DNA of 26,744 nt from Candidatus Poseidoniaceae archaeon (lineage in GTDB: Archaea; Thermoplasmatota; Poseidoniia; Poseidoniales; Poseidoniaceae). A program made the position numbers and the translations under genes. Under the pieces are notes generated by a model. That model saw only the letters and a list, made by a program, of their open reading frames with translations. It was not told where the DNA came from and did not search any database. Below, piece after piece: positions 8,255 to 16,630 of this stretch. Location: positions 1 to 26,744 of the forward strand of contig CASICT010000004.1 in the NCBI GenBank assembly GCA_949373265.1. Direction: 5' to 3'. Each line of letters begins with the position of its first letter. The first letter of the stretch is position 1.

Positions 8255-11200
8255 ATGGCGCAAGAAAGAAGAGGGGTTCAGGCGTTCGCGTTAGCCCTCT
8301 TGTTCATTATTTCCGGTCCACTCTCCCATGTGATGACTGATTCAGACGTATCAAATTCCCTAGACAATAATAAGTTTTTAGAAAGCGATTCTAATGATGT
8401 AACCTTGGTTTCGATAAACGGTCAAGGGCACAATGGCATTGGCCCATCTTTGTTGCTTGATCAAAATCATGCATTACAGACACTTTCGTTTTCTGTTGCA
8501 GCCGGTAATGATATTCGAACCACGGGAATCGATTGGTCGGACTGGGCACAATCCGGTTTCTCTACTCAGGGTTTGATGGAGGATTCAGATGGAGCTTTGA
8601 TACTTGGTTTTCAAGGGGTTAACTGGGATTTTGACAAAGGAGACAATGGTTGGATTTCATCGAATTCAAACTTCGGCCAGCACAATACAGCCTTGACTTG
8701 TGGAGTGAGTGGTGGTACAGGTTCATCTTGGTGGACACGGGGAGGTTCTGTGTCAGTCACAAGTCCAACCGTCAATCTTGCAGGACATCAAGGGTTATCG
8801 GTTCAAGCGTGGGTTCTGCAAGGGAATTACCAGTGCGGAGAAGAGCCCGATCCTAACGAAGATTTCTATCTGGAATACAAGAAATCGACCAACCAATGGG
8901 CACAGATACAGTATTTTCCAGGTTCGACTGCAGGTGGAACTGCAACGAATGTGAATTTTAATTTGCCATTGGATGCTTATCATTCAACATTTCAGGTCAG
9001 AGGTCGCCAAACTACTGGTTCAGGAACCTGCTGTGATTATTGGTTCTTCGATGATGTTACATTGCCAGGTACTAGCGGTGCGAATCTAAGCACTCGTTCT
9101 TTTGGTTGGTCTTCAAGTGCTGATGAATTGATTGAAGAGGGTAGATATTCTCCGGTTTTTATCGATGCTTCAATACCTCAAGGTGCTCATCTTAATTGGA
9201 CTGTTATCGATGCAGATACCAATAACCAAATCCCAGGTTTAGTTAACCGCTCAGGCAAGTGGATAGACCTTTCAGTAGTTGATTGGAAGATTCACAAATC
9301 TCTTCGCTTAAATCTTGAATTCGCTTCTAATCAATCAGGTTCTTCTCCTCGTTTATACGGTATCTCAGGGGAAGGTCGAATCTATGATGAATTTAATTCC
9401 AATCCTGAAGAAAATGGTTGGACATTAGATAATTCAAGTTGGGATTCATCTTTATCCGAAGTAATAGGTGATGCAAATTCCGTCCTCTCATCTCCCGAAT
9501 TTGACATCAATATGCCATTATCATCATACCGGTTTGAATCTGAATTACAAGGAAGTGTAAGCACATTTGTGTCAATCGACAGGGGTAATTGGACACAAAT
9601 CAATTCATCTTTACAAAGAACCGATATGGATAATTCAGCCGCTACTATTCAATTCCAGTATCGGGGATTAGCAAATAGTTGGTCGGCAGAAAACATGAAA
9701 GTACAACTGTATCCTACCGTTTCGGTTGAATCTCCAAGAATGGATATCGATAACGATGGTAGAAATGAATGGTCTGTAAGCGACCCAGATGTTGGGGTCT
9801 GGGGGAATCAGAATGTATTCTATGGCGGTAATTCTAGTTCTACCTTTGATGTTGGGATAAAACCTACATCATGGCAAAATGTGTTAATTCCTCGAAATGC
9901 CAAGTCGTTCGAAGTATCTGTAGATGATGTGGGAGCAGTTGGCTTAGGTGTACAAAATATTGCACTTTGGATTGGCAACCAGATGATTACTCAACAAGGT
10001 GTTAACGGATATGTCGATGGTCTAAGGCTATCACTAAACGCAAGTGAATTGCAACTTCTAAATCTAGAAACATCTAGTACACCACCAGTAAAGAACGTCG
10101 GTGGAACTGATTTTATTCATGGTAAAATCGAAATAATTTCCGATGCAGGAAAACAAATGCTGGCTGGATTAAGTATCATTTATGAGGCTAAGGATACGGT
10201 CATTTCTACTGCAATCGATGAGGTTGTATTGGCTATGAATCGAGCAAGGCTTGATTCGAGTAAGTCCTCTAATCTACCTTTAATCTTCAACGCAGATTCA
10301 GCATGTACTCTAGAGGTTAGCATTCTTTCTTCAACATCTTCAGGTGATGTAACAATCGGTTCAATGACTTGGAATAACGACTCACAAACTCTTAGCCCTT
10401 CGCAAAAGTGGAGAGAGGTCAATACTAGAGCACAGATCCATTCTTCCTCCCCTAATCGTCTCATTTTGAACCTTTATTCAGATGACAAAGCAGCAATGTG
10501 GCTCATCCCTATTCTTGGTGGTAATACAATCGAGATTGGAGACCACGAAACCCTAGTATTCTCAGAAGGCGGTCTCAATCATACATCCTCTCAAGGAACT
10601 CATGATTTGTTGACTAGTTTTAGAACTTCACAATCCTTTGATGACCAAAGTAATCTTCGAATTGAAACTCGTATACAGCTGTCTAATGGTGTAGTTTCAA
10701 TGCCAGCAATAGAGACTTGGACTGCACCTGCAATCGACAATGATTTACGTATCGAATCAATGTCGATTTATACCGATAGAGGACTTCTCACATCAGATTC
10801 ATCATTCGTGATGGCAGAAGATAATTTGACATTCAATATTGATATTGGATTTGAAAATGGTGCAATAGATGAGAGACCATTCAATGGTGAATTCGAAATA
10901 TCATTAACTCGAAATGGCCAACTAATTGCTAATACTACTGAATATGATGGAGACTTTTGGGTTGTTAAAACAAGAGCACCTTTCACAATTGGAAACGTTT
11001 CCTATGTGGCTGAGTTAACCCCACTTGCAGGTGGTGACCTTGGTGATCCAGTAATAATAAATCGTACCTTTTCAATCGACTCACTAGCACCTGTAGTTAC
11101 TGGGGCTAACATTAGATTCTTCGACCATTTAGAGGCATCCGATAATCAACAAATAATAATCGATATTTTCGACCAACCAGTATTGCCTTCCAATGTTACC

Positions 11201-13123
11201 TTGATGCTGTGGACTCAATGGGCTAATGACCTCAATGGAGATGGATTGCCAACAGAAGGGGAATATATTGCTCGTGAGATGACTGTCCCAAACAATCTGG
11301 AACAAACATACGGCTCATATCTAGTGACAATAGATGATACTGCTGCATTTCCCGGCGAAAAGGTTGCAGGTTATGTTATTGGAAGTGACCCGTCAGGTCA
11401 GGTATTATTGGGTGGTGGTTCTGGATTGACAGATGACCATCTATTCATGTATCAAATTAGTAGTGATGGAGTTCCCTTGGTCGCTAATGATGGATTTGAA
11501 TGGACACAAGGACGCAGAGCGTGGTTACATCCAGGTCAAACTTACGGCTTGAATATTTCATTCACAGAATTAAATGGTATTTCGGATGTAGAATCAATTG
11601 AAGTATCTTTAGCAGATAATATCGTTAGTGACAAATTATCTGTAAGGTGGGATTCAAGCACTCGTCAATGCCTGAGTGAAAGCGCTCACATTGTAATTAC
11701 AATGTGTAAAGTAAATGATAAAAATGGATTGAATCCTGACTCATATGAAACCGATCTCGTACTTTACTTAGAGTTGGTTCCACAATGGACACTACCTGAT
11801 TTGGGAGATACGAGGAGAGAACCTGTTGTGATTGTCACTGACCGTTCAGGGAATTTAGATGTGGCGAATTTCCCACAAAACCGTTGGCGGTTTTCACCAG
11901 AGATGATGATTCCAAACGAATTATCACTTTGGGTTGAAAACGGAGCATTAGTAGATGATGGGGCTAGAGTTTCCCCCGGTTCTTCAATTGAATTATCGGG
12001 TGAATTAATATTCGTTCAAAGTTTTGAAAAGCCACAATTTGACTGTGACATTGAGGTCAGACTTAACGGTGTTAGGGCACTAAGCGTTGCGATTGATGGC
12101 ATGTTTACAGCCGCAATCAAAGCCCCGGTAATTTCAGGACAACATGCCATGACTTGGAATGTTGATTGTTTGCCAGAGCAGGGTGTAGACCTCACCAGTC
12201 CTACTGAGGCTGTGAAATGGATACTAGTTGATGCAGTCGGACCCACGATTGTCGAATTCTCATCTCCTCGGGAATCATCAATTCTCCAAACTGAAAACCA
12301 TTCTGTTAGAGTAGTTATCTCTGAGAATTATGGTATTGACCCAAAATCAGTAGAATTGATTTGGTGGGTCACTGCAAAGGATGGCAACGATGCTATTACA
12401 TCCGGTAATGTAAAACTCCAACTAGATGGAAATGTGAGTTCAGGCTTACGTTTGGAATTCTTGGGTTCAATCGATTTATCTGGCGTTTCATCTGATATAC
12501 TTAGCGAGCAAGTCGTACTGAAAATGAGATTCGAAGGCCGTGATATTGCAGGTAATCAGTTTGAAAAAGCGGGTAATAGTGAAGCATATCCTGCAGGTGA
12601 ATGGGATTTAGTGCATCATAAACCAGAATTCACACTAGATCGAAATGGTATTGAGTTATCGAAAACCAATCTTGAAGTCGACGAGCCTACAATCATCCAG
12701 ATACATGTGCGTAATTCTGGTATGTTGGGTGGAGATGCGAAACTTAATGTTGAGATTGTTGATTTGAACGGAAAGCGTTCAGAGTTGACAAAAACCTCGG
12801 TATTTGTAGATGCGGAATCGGTATCAACAATTGTTGTAGATTGGAAACCTGAGTCGCCAGGGATTCAAAGAATAGAAGTGACTTTGATAGAACAAATAGA
12901 AAAATCAGAATTTATCGATGTTAATCCGACTCAAGAACGGGCATTCCTCGAAGATAGTCTTGGGGCAGTAAACCCTTGGATTCTCGGAGTTACATTGGTT
13001 ATGTTTGCTGCTGGAATCATATTCGTCCTATCTTGGATGCGTCTTGCCACAGCACGTCAAGGCGATTCTGAATTAGATTGGGAATATGAAGAAGAGGAAG
13101 AAGACGAAGAAATTGAAGATTAA
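8255..13123 (+). CDS. Giant secreted, membrane-anchored surface protein with acidic cytoplasmic tail
   Basis: I place the start at the ATG at 8255, which gives a compact signal peptide (basic MAQERRG, then a hydrophobic core, about residues 8-28). An in-frame TTG at 8234 is an alternative. A GGAGGGG motif at 8212-8218 is rather far from both, so the start is unresolved. The 1622-residue product is nearly all beta-rich ectodomain. A MAM/concanavalin-like segment with several Cys lies at about 130-272 and ends DYWFFDDVTLPG. Two Asp-rich, calcium-type loops occur at about 497 and 992. An Ig/CARDB-like domain is at about 1460-1560. One C-terminal transmembrane helix (about 1573-1597) precedes a Glu/Asp-rich tail of about 25 residues. 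No catalytic motif is seen. A role in the cell envelope or adhesion is inferred. nadE follows after 55 nt and has its own Shine-Dalgarno, so the two may be co-transcribed. Confidence 0.82.
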   Translation: MAQERRGVQAFALALLFIISGPLSHVMTDSDVSNSLDNNKFLESDSNDVTLVSINGQGHNGIGPSLLLDQNHALQTLSFSVAAGNDIRTTGIDWSDWAQSGFSTQGLMEDSDGALILGFQGVNWDFDKGDNGWISSNSNFGQHNTALTCGVSGGTGSSWWTRGGSVSVTSPTVNLAGHQGLSVQAWVLQGNYQCGEEPDPNEDFYLEYKKSTNQWAQIQYFPGSTAGGTATNVNFNLPLDAYHSTFQVRGRQTTGSGTCCDYWFFDDVTLPGTSGANLSTRSFGWSSSADELIEEGRYSPVFIDASIPQGAHLNWTVIDADTNNQIPGLVNRSGKWIDLSVVDWKIHKSLRLNLEFASNQSGSSPRLYGISGEGRIYDEFNSNPEENGWTLDNSSWDSSLSEVIGDANSVLSSPEFDINMPLSSYRFESELQGSVSTFVSIDRGNWTQINSSLQRTDMDNSAATIQFQYRGLANSWSAENMKVQLYPTVSVESPRMDIDNDGRNEWSVSDPDVGVWGNQNVFYGGNSSSTFDVGIKPTSWQNVLIPRNAKSFEVSVDDVGAVGLGVQNIALWIGNQMITQQGVNGYVDGLRLSLNASELQLLNLETSSTPPVKNVGGTDFIHGKIEIISDAGKQMLAGLSIIYEAKDTVISTAIDEVVLAMNRARLDSSKSSNLPLIFNADSACTLEVSILSSTSSGDVTIGSMTWNNDSQTLSPSQKWREVNTRAQIHSSSPNRLILNLYSDDKAAMWLIPILGGNTIEIGDHETLVFSEGGLNHTSSQGTHDLLTSFRTSQSFDDQSNLRIETRIQLSNGVVSMPAIETWTAPAIDNDLRIESMSIYTDRGLLTSDSSFVMAEDNLTFNIDIGFENGAIDERPFNGEFEISLTRNGQLIANTTEYDGDFWVVKTRAPFTIGNVSYVAELTPLAGGDLGDPVIINRTFSIDSLAPVVTGANIRFFDHLEASDNQQIIIDIFDQPVLPSNVTLMLWTQWANDLNGDGLPTEGEYIAREMTVPNNLEQTYGSYLVTIDDTAAFPGEKVAGYVIGSDPSGQVLLGGGSGLTDDHLFMYQISSDGVPLVANDGFEWTQGRRAWLHPGQTYGLNISFTELNGISDVESIEVSLADNIVSDKLSVRWDSSTRQCLSESAHIVITMCKVNDKNGLNPDSYETDLVLYLELVPQWTLPDLGDTRREPVVIVTDRSGNLDVANFPQNRWRFSPEMMIPNELSLWVENGALVDDGARVSPGSSIELSGELIFVQSFEKPQFDCDIEVRLNGVRALSVAIDGMFTAAIKAPVISGQHAMTWNVDCLPEQGVDLTSPTEAVKWILVDAVGPTIVEFSSPRESSILQTENHSVRVVISENYGIDPKSVELIWWVTAKDGNDAITSGNVKLQLDGNVSSGLRLEFLGSIDLSGVSSDILSEQVVLKMRFEGRDIAGNQFEKAGNSEAYPAGEWDLVHHKPEFTLDRNGIELSKTNLEVDEPTIIQIHVRNSGMLGGDAKLNVEIVDLNGKRSELTKTSVFVDAESVSTIVVDWKPESPGIQRIEVTLIEQIEKSEFIDVNPTQERAFLEDSLGAVNPWILGVTLVMFAAGIIFVLSWMRLATARQGDSELDWEYEEEEEDEEIED

Positions 13124-13167
13124 TTTGAATGCAAAAGCATAGGGACCAATTTTCTGTGGGCAAGAAT

Positions 13168-13174
13168 GGGGGAG
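13168..13174 (+). promoter_or_regulatory. Shine-Dalgarno of nadE
   Basis: GGGGGAG lies 4 nt before the nadE ATG and decides its start. A Shine-Dalgarno here is consistent with nadE being read from a longer transcript shared with the giant surface-protein gene upstream. Confidence 0.6.
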
Positions 13175-13178
13175 AGAA

Positions 13179-14864
13179 ATGGCATCGAAAATTGCTTTGC
13201 TACAAGTCAACCCTGTCGTGGGAGATATTAGCGGCAATGCAACCCTAATCAAGTCATTAGCCGACCGTGCTTCTCAAGCAGGAGCTAGTTTGGCAGTTAC
13301 GACTGAGCTTGCAATTAGTGGATACCCTCCTAGGGACTTGTTATTACAATCTGATTTCGTTAATACTTGTCATGAAACTGCTAGTTCGATGGACTCATCG
13401 ATTCCAATATTGGTGGGTACACCAGTACCACCTAATGCTGAAAGGTCACTTCCGGGTAACGGAGTAGTTCGGGCGGGAGATTCAGTAAGAGAAGTTACTC
13501 GTAAGCAACTTCTTCCGACATACGATGTATTTGATGAAGCAAGATATTTTGAAGCAGACGAAAGACCTGGTATTGCTAGGACTATTGCTGGTTTGGATAT
13601 TGGTGTTACAATTTGTGAAGACGCTTGGCAGCACTGTGGGGCAACTCCAAACGATTACGATAGCGACCCAATAGCACAAATCGTAGAGTGGGGCCGCCAA
13701 GGAGTATTGCTTGATGCTACTGTAAATCTATCAGCTTCCCCTTATCATGCTAACAAATATGGAATTAGAATCGCTGTCGCTCGAAGTGCAGCATCCTCTC
13801 TAAATCATCCGTTCCTCCTAGCCAATCAGATTGGGGGTAATGATGACTTATTGTTCGATGGGCGTTCGCTGATCGCATGGCCAAATGGTACAGTTGTTAT
13901 CGCTCCCGCTTGGGTGGAGGGTGTTCTAATCGCAGACCTTGCCAATCCTGAGGATTGTCACTGGTTAGGCGATGGTGAAGTTACTATTCTTGGACCAAAT
14001 GAAGAGATTGAGGATAGTGAGGATGACTTGTTAGATGCCATAATCGTAGGATTGTCAGATTATTGTAAGAAGAGTGGAATCTCAAAGATTGTTCTTGGAT
14101 TATCTGGCGGAATCGACTCTGCATTGGCTGCTTGTGTTGCTAGTGCAGCAGTTGGGGCAGGTAATGTTACAGGGATTTCAATGCCATCCCGACATTCAAG
14201 TCAACATAGTATTGATGACGCTAAGATTACAGCAGAGGCTTTAGGAATCAATTTCTCAATTCAGCCAATCACTGAGTTACACACCGCTACAGATTCTGCT
14301 TTAGCAGAATTATTGGCGAATGGCAATCCTGTTGCTGGTGAAAACTTGCAAGCAAGGTTGCGTGGATTAATCGTCATGGCCCATGCAAATGCCAACGGCG
14401 CGATGGCCATTGCAACAGGTAACAAATCAGAACTCGGACAAGGATACTGTACTTTGTATGGAGATATGGCTGGTGGTTATGCACCTCTTGGTGACTTATA
14501 CAAGATGGAAGTATATGCATTAGCAAGATTGTTCAATCATCGAATGGGTATTGATGCTGTCAATGAATCTACACTAACAAAACCACCGAGTGCAGAATTA
14601 GCTCCAGACCAAAAAGACGAGGACAGTCTACCTCCATATCCAATTCTTGATGAAATACTGTTCCTACATATCGAAGGTGGTCTTGATGCAACTCAGATAG
14701 TTGCTAAAGGTCACGATGGAAATGTGGTGCGAGAAGTGCTAACTCGTCTAGCAAGAAATGAGCACAAGCGTTGGCAAATGGCTCCTGCTCCTAGGGTCTC
14801 AAAAAGAGCATTCGGTCAAGGTTGGAGACAACCATTAGCCGCTCGTCATGATTGGCGTCAATGA
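13179..14864 (+). CDS. nadE: Glutamine-dependent NAD+ synthetase
   Basis: A 561-residue two-domain enzyme that amidates deamido-NAD+ to NAD+ using ATP and glutamine, the last step of NAD synthesis. The N-terminal nitrilase-type glutaminase domain carries the Glu-Lys-Cys triad: E43 in TTELAISGYP, K109 in RKQLLPTYDVFDE, and C146 in VTICEDAW. The C-terminal ATP-pyrophosphatase domain carries the P-loop SGGIDSA at 309-315 and later GNKSELGQGYCTLYGDMAGG and TKPPSAEL, which are typical of NadE. The length is normal for the glutamine-dependent form. GGGGGAG (13168-13174) sits 4 nt before the ATG and supports this start. The 3' end overlaps the convergent collagen-like gene by 7 nt. The preceding 55-nt gap contains only a weak 4-bp hairpin (ATGC-AAAA-GCAT at 13129-13140). 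Confidence 0.97.
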   Translation: MASKIALLQVNPVVGDISGNATLIKSLADRASQAGASLAVTTELAISGYPPRDLLLQSDFVNTCHETASSMDSSIPILVGTPVPPNAERSLPGNGVVRAGDSVREVTRKQLLPTYDVFDEARYFEADERPGIARTIAGLDIGVTICEDAWQHCGATPNDYDSDPIAQIVEWGRQGVLLDATVNLSASPYHANKYGIRIAVARSAASSLNHPFLLANQIGGNDDLLFDGRSLIAWPNGTVVIAPAWVEGVLIADLANPEDCHWLGDGEVTILGPNEEIEDSEDDLLDAIIVGLSDYCKKSGISKIVLGLSGGIDSALAACVASAAVGAGNVTGISMPSRHSSQHSIDDAKITAEALGINFSIQPITELHTATDSALAELLANGNPVAGENLQARLRGLIVMAHANANGAMAIATGNKSELGQGYCTLYGDMAGGYAPLGDLYKMEVYALARLFNHRMGIDAVNESTLTKPPSAELAPDQKDEDSLPPYPILDEILFLHIEGGLDATQIVAKGHDGNVVREVLTRLARNEHKRWQMAPAPRVSKRAFGQGWRQPLAARHDWRQ

Positions 14865-16552
14865 ATAATTATCCATTCATTACTCAATTCACCACTAGAC
14901 CACTCATACAACTCTATGCCGTATGTTGCTGAATCTGCGATGAAGTAGACAGAATCCATGCCAACCCACAACTCACCATGAACTCCAGATGCAAGATTGC
15001 CCGGGTCGTGGTCCCACAGAAGAGTCATTCCCTGTTGGTCCACTAAATGCAATTGTCCTCCTTCGTTTGGATCAGTAATTATTGCCAGCAAAAAATCTCC
15101 AACTATCGCAAGATGGGATGGAGATGAGGATGCCATCCCTGAAACGTGGTCTGAATGAATCCATGCACTCTCTCCATCACTAGCACATAATTCGTAACCA
15201 GATAATGGAATACCACAACTAAACCATAACTTGTTTTCATGCAAAACCCCTCCAGTGGATACTCCTACATCTTGTATTGTAGAGTTCAATTCTGAGATTG
15301 ATAATGAAGTAGTGTTGAATGAATACAATCCATTTGAATCAAAAAGAATGTGTTCACCTACCAGTGTAGGTGGAATAGATTGTCCGGGAACTCCTTGCAA
15401 ATCATTACTCATTCTTTCCAATCCGATGTTATTCCAACGATGTAATTGTGGACCATTGCCATCACTGGTTGCGATGAACCAGTAATATCCATCATGGTAG
15501 AGTGCAGATGAGTGAATATCACCATTAACCATCTGGCCATCTACTGAAATTCCAACTGGTGTATTGTATAGTAGTGCGCCATTTACGGAGGTTGTATTTG
15601 TGAAAACACCAGTAATTAATGTATCGGATTCACCAATGATTAGAAATCCTTCATCATAAGTCAAAACGAGTTCTAATCCGACCTTTATCAGCGAATCATC
15701 ATTTGAAATATCACTGCTTAGATTACTTTCTTTCCAAGTATTAATGCCGTCAGTAGACCAAAGTTCCACTCCTGAAGAGTCGGTAGCATCGAACCAGACC
15801 CGACCATTTTGTTCGATAAAGCCCAAATGATTGCCAGGGACGAAATCCACATCTGGTGAAATTAGGTTTACTTGTTCTCCATCGAGTGAAAACAATTGGC
15901 ATTTGCCTGTTTTAACCGCAGAAAAAATCAGATAACTTTCCATTGTAATTCCTCCTTCACAAGGTGTTGAAAATGAATTTCCTGAGTTCGGTTGAATGTC
16001 AGTAACTCTTCCACTGGTCAGGTTCTCAAAGCAAATCTTAATGCTAGAATCAACCGACTGAGAGGTTGAGTTATTCCCCATCTCGATAACTACCGCTTCT
16101 GGACAAGAACCATATGGCCCTCTAAATGATTGAATGAATGCAGATTCACCAAGTACTCCATCCATACCATTTGTGCCATCCTCTCCGCTCATTCCATTCG
16201 TACCATTACTGCCATTGTAGCCTTGATATCCTCGGTTTCCCATCGGACCTGACTCTCCTTGTTTGCCGTGGCATATGTTTCTAATTTCCATTACCTCTTC
16301 ATCATCTAGCAACGAATTATCGTTGCTATCAGGTCCAATTTGAATACTAAACCCTCCTTCATCACAGCCATGAGTTCCATATATCGATGAGATTCTTGTA
16401 AGGGAGGATTCTCCATCGGTACCGGATTTAATTTCTTTTATGTCTAATGTATTATTCAGAGCAACACTACTCAAAACAAGTGCAAGAATTATCGCTGTAA
16501 TTGCGATAAACTTGGTAATTTTATTCTTCTTTGATGGCTTTTTCTCCTTCAT
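14858..16552 (-). CDS. Membrane-anchored protein with DUF7151-like segment, collagen-like tract and ELWxTDG-type repeats
   Basis: A 564-residue extracytoplasmic protein. A Lys-rich N-terminus (MKEKKPSKKNK) precedes one hydrophobic helix at about 14-33 and no lipobox, so an N-terminal anchor or signal peptide is likely. Residues about 50-95 resemble the DUF7151 motif: GCDEGGFSIQIGPDSNDN, then SLLDDEEV, with Cys63 and Cys94 possibly paired. Residues 96-137 are 14 unbroken Gly-X-Y triplets. The remainder (about 140-564) is beta-rich with repeated motifs such as ELWSTDGINTW (E263 onward), GYELCASDGESAW and YGIELYEWSSGE, which look like ELWxTDG propeller repeats. Triple-helix trimerisation of the Gly-X-Y tract with a C-terminal binding head is plausible but inferred. 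No Shine-Dalgarno precedes the ATG. The gene is divergent from the aconitase-X gene, and its stop overlaps the end of nadE by 7 nt. Confidence 0.8.
   Translation of the reverse strand: MKEKKPSKKNKITKFIAITAIILALVLSSVALNNTLDIKEIKSGTDGESSLTRISSIYGTHGCDEGGFSIQIGPDSNDNSLLDDEEVMEIRNICHGKQGESGPMGNRGYQGYNGSNGTNGMSGEDGTNGMDGVLGESAFIQSFRGPYGSCPEAVVIEMGNNSTSQSVDSSIKICFENLTSGRVTDIQPNSGNSFSTPCEGGITMESYLIFSAVKTGKCQLFSLDGEQVNLISPDVDFVPGNHLGFIEQNGRVWFDATDSSGVELWSTDGINTWKESNLSSDISNDDSLIKVGLELVLTYDEGFLIIGESDTLITGVFTNTTSVNGALLYNTPVGISVDGQMVNGDIHSSALYHDGYYWFIATSDGNGPQLHRWNNIGLERMSNDLQGVPGQSIPPTLVGEHILFDSNGLYSFNTTSLSISELNSTIQDVGVSTGGVLHENKLWFSCGIPLSGYELCASDGESAWIHSDHVSGMASSSPSHLAIVGDFLLAIITDPNEGGQLHLVDQQGMTLLWDHDPGNLASGVHGELWVGMDSVYFIADSATYGIELYEWSSGELSNEWIIIH
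16142..16267 (-). repeat. Collagen-like Gly-X-Y tract (14 triplets)
   Basis: Inside the anchored protein gene, residues 96-137 read as 14 consecutive Gly-X-Y triplets, beginning GKQ GES GPM GNR and ending GMD GVL GES. Pro is nearly absent (one residue) and X/Y are rich in Asn, Met, Ser and charged residues. This is typical of prokaryotic collagen-like tracts, which lack hydroxyproline. The tract directly follows the DUF7151-like Cys segment. Confidence 0.85.
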
Positions 16553-16630
16553 GTCTGAAGCCTATTTTACCTAAGATTAGAGTTTGTCCCCTACAAAGTG
16601 TTCATGGGTGTGTGTCTCTTGCACCTAATC

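Noticed and set aside
13087..13120. Purine-rich GAA/GAG repeat
   Set aside because: It is simply the coding sequence of the acidic Glu/Asp tail of the giant surface protein, not a separate repeat element.
13129..13140. Small hairpin ATGC-AAAA-GCAT between the giant gene and nadE
   Set aside because: A 4-bp stem is too weak for a terminator and no T-run follows.
16553..16630. Possible regulatory RNA in the divergent 78-nt gap before aconitase X
   Set aside because: Too short, with no stable paired structure or known riboswitch core; probably just two back-to-back promoters.
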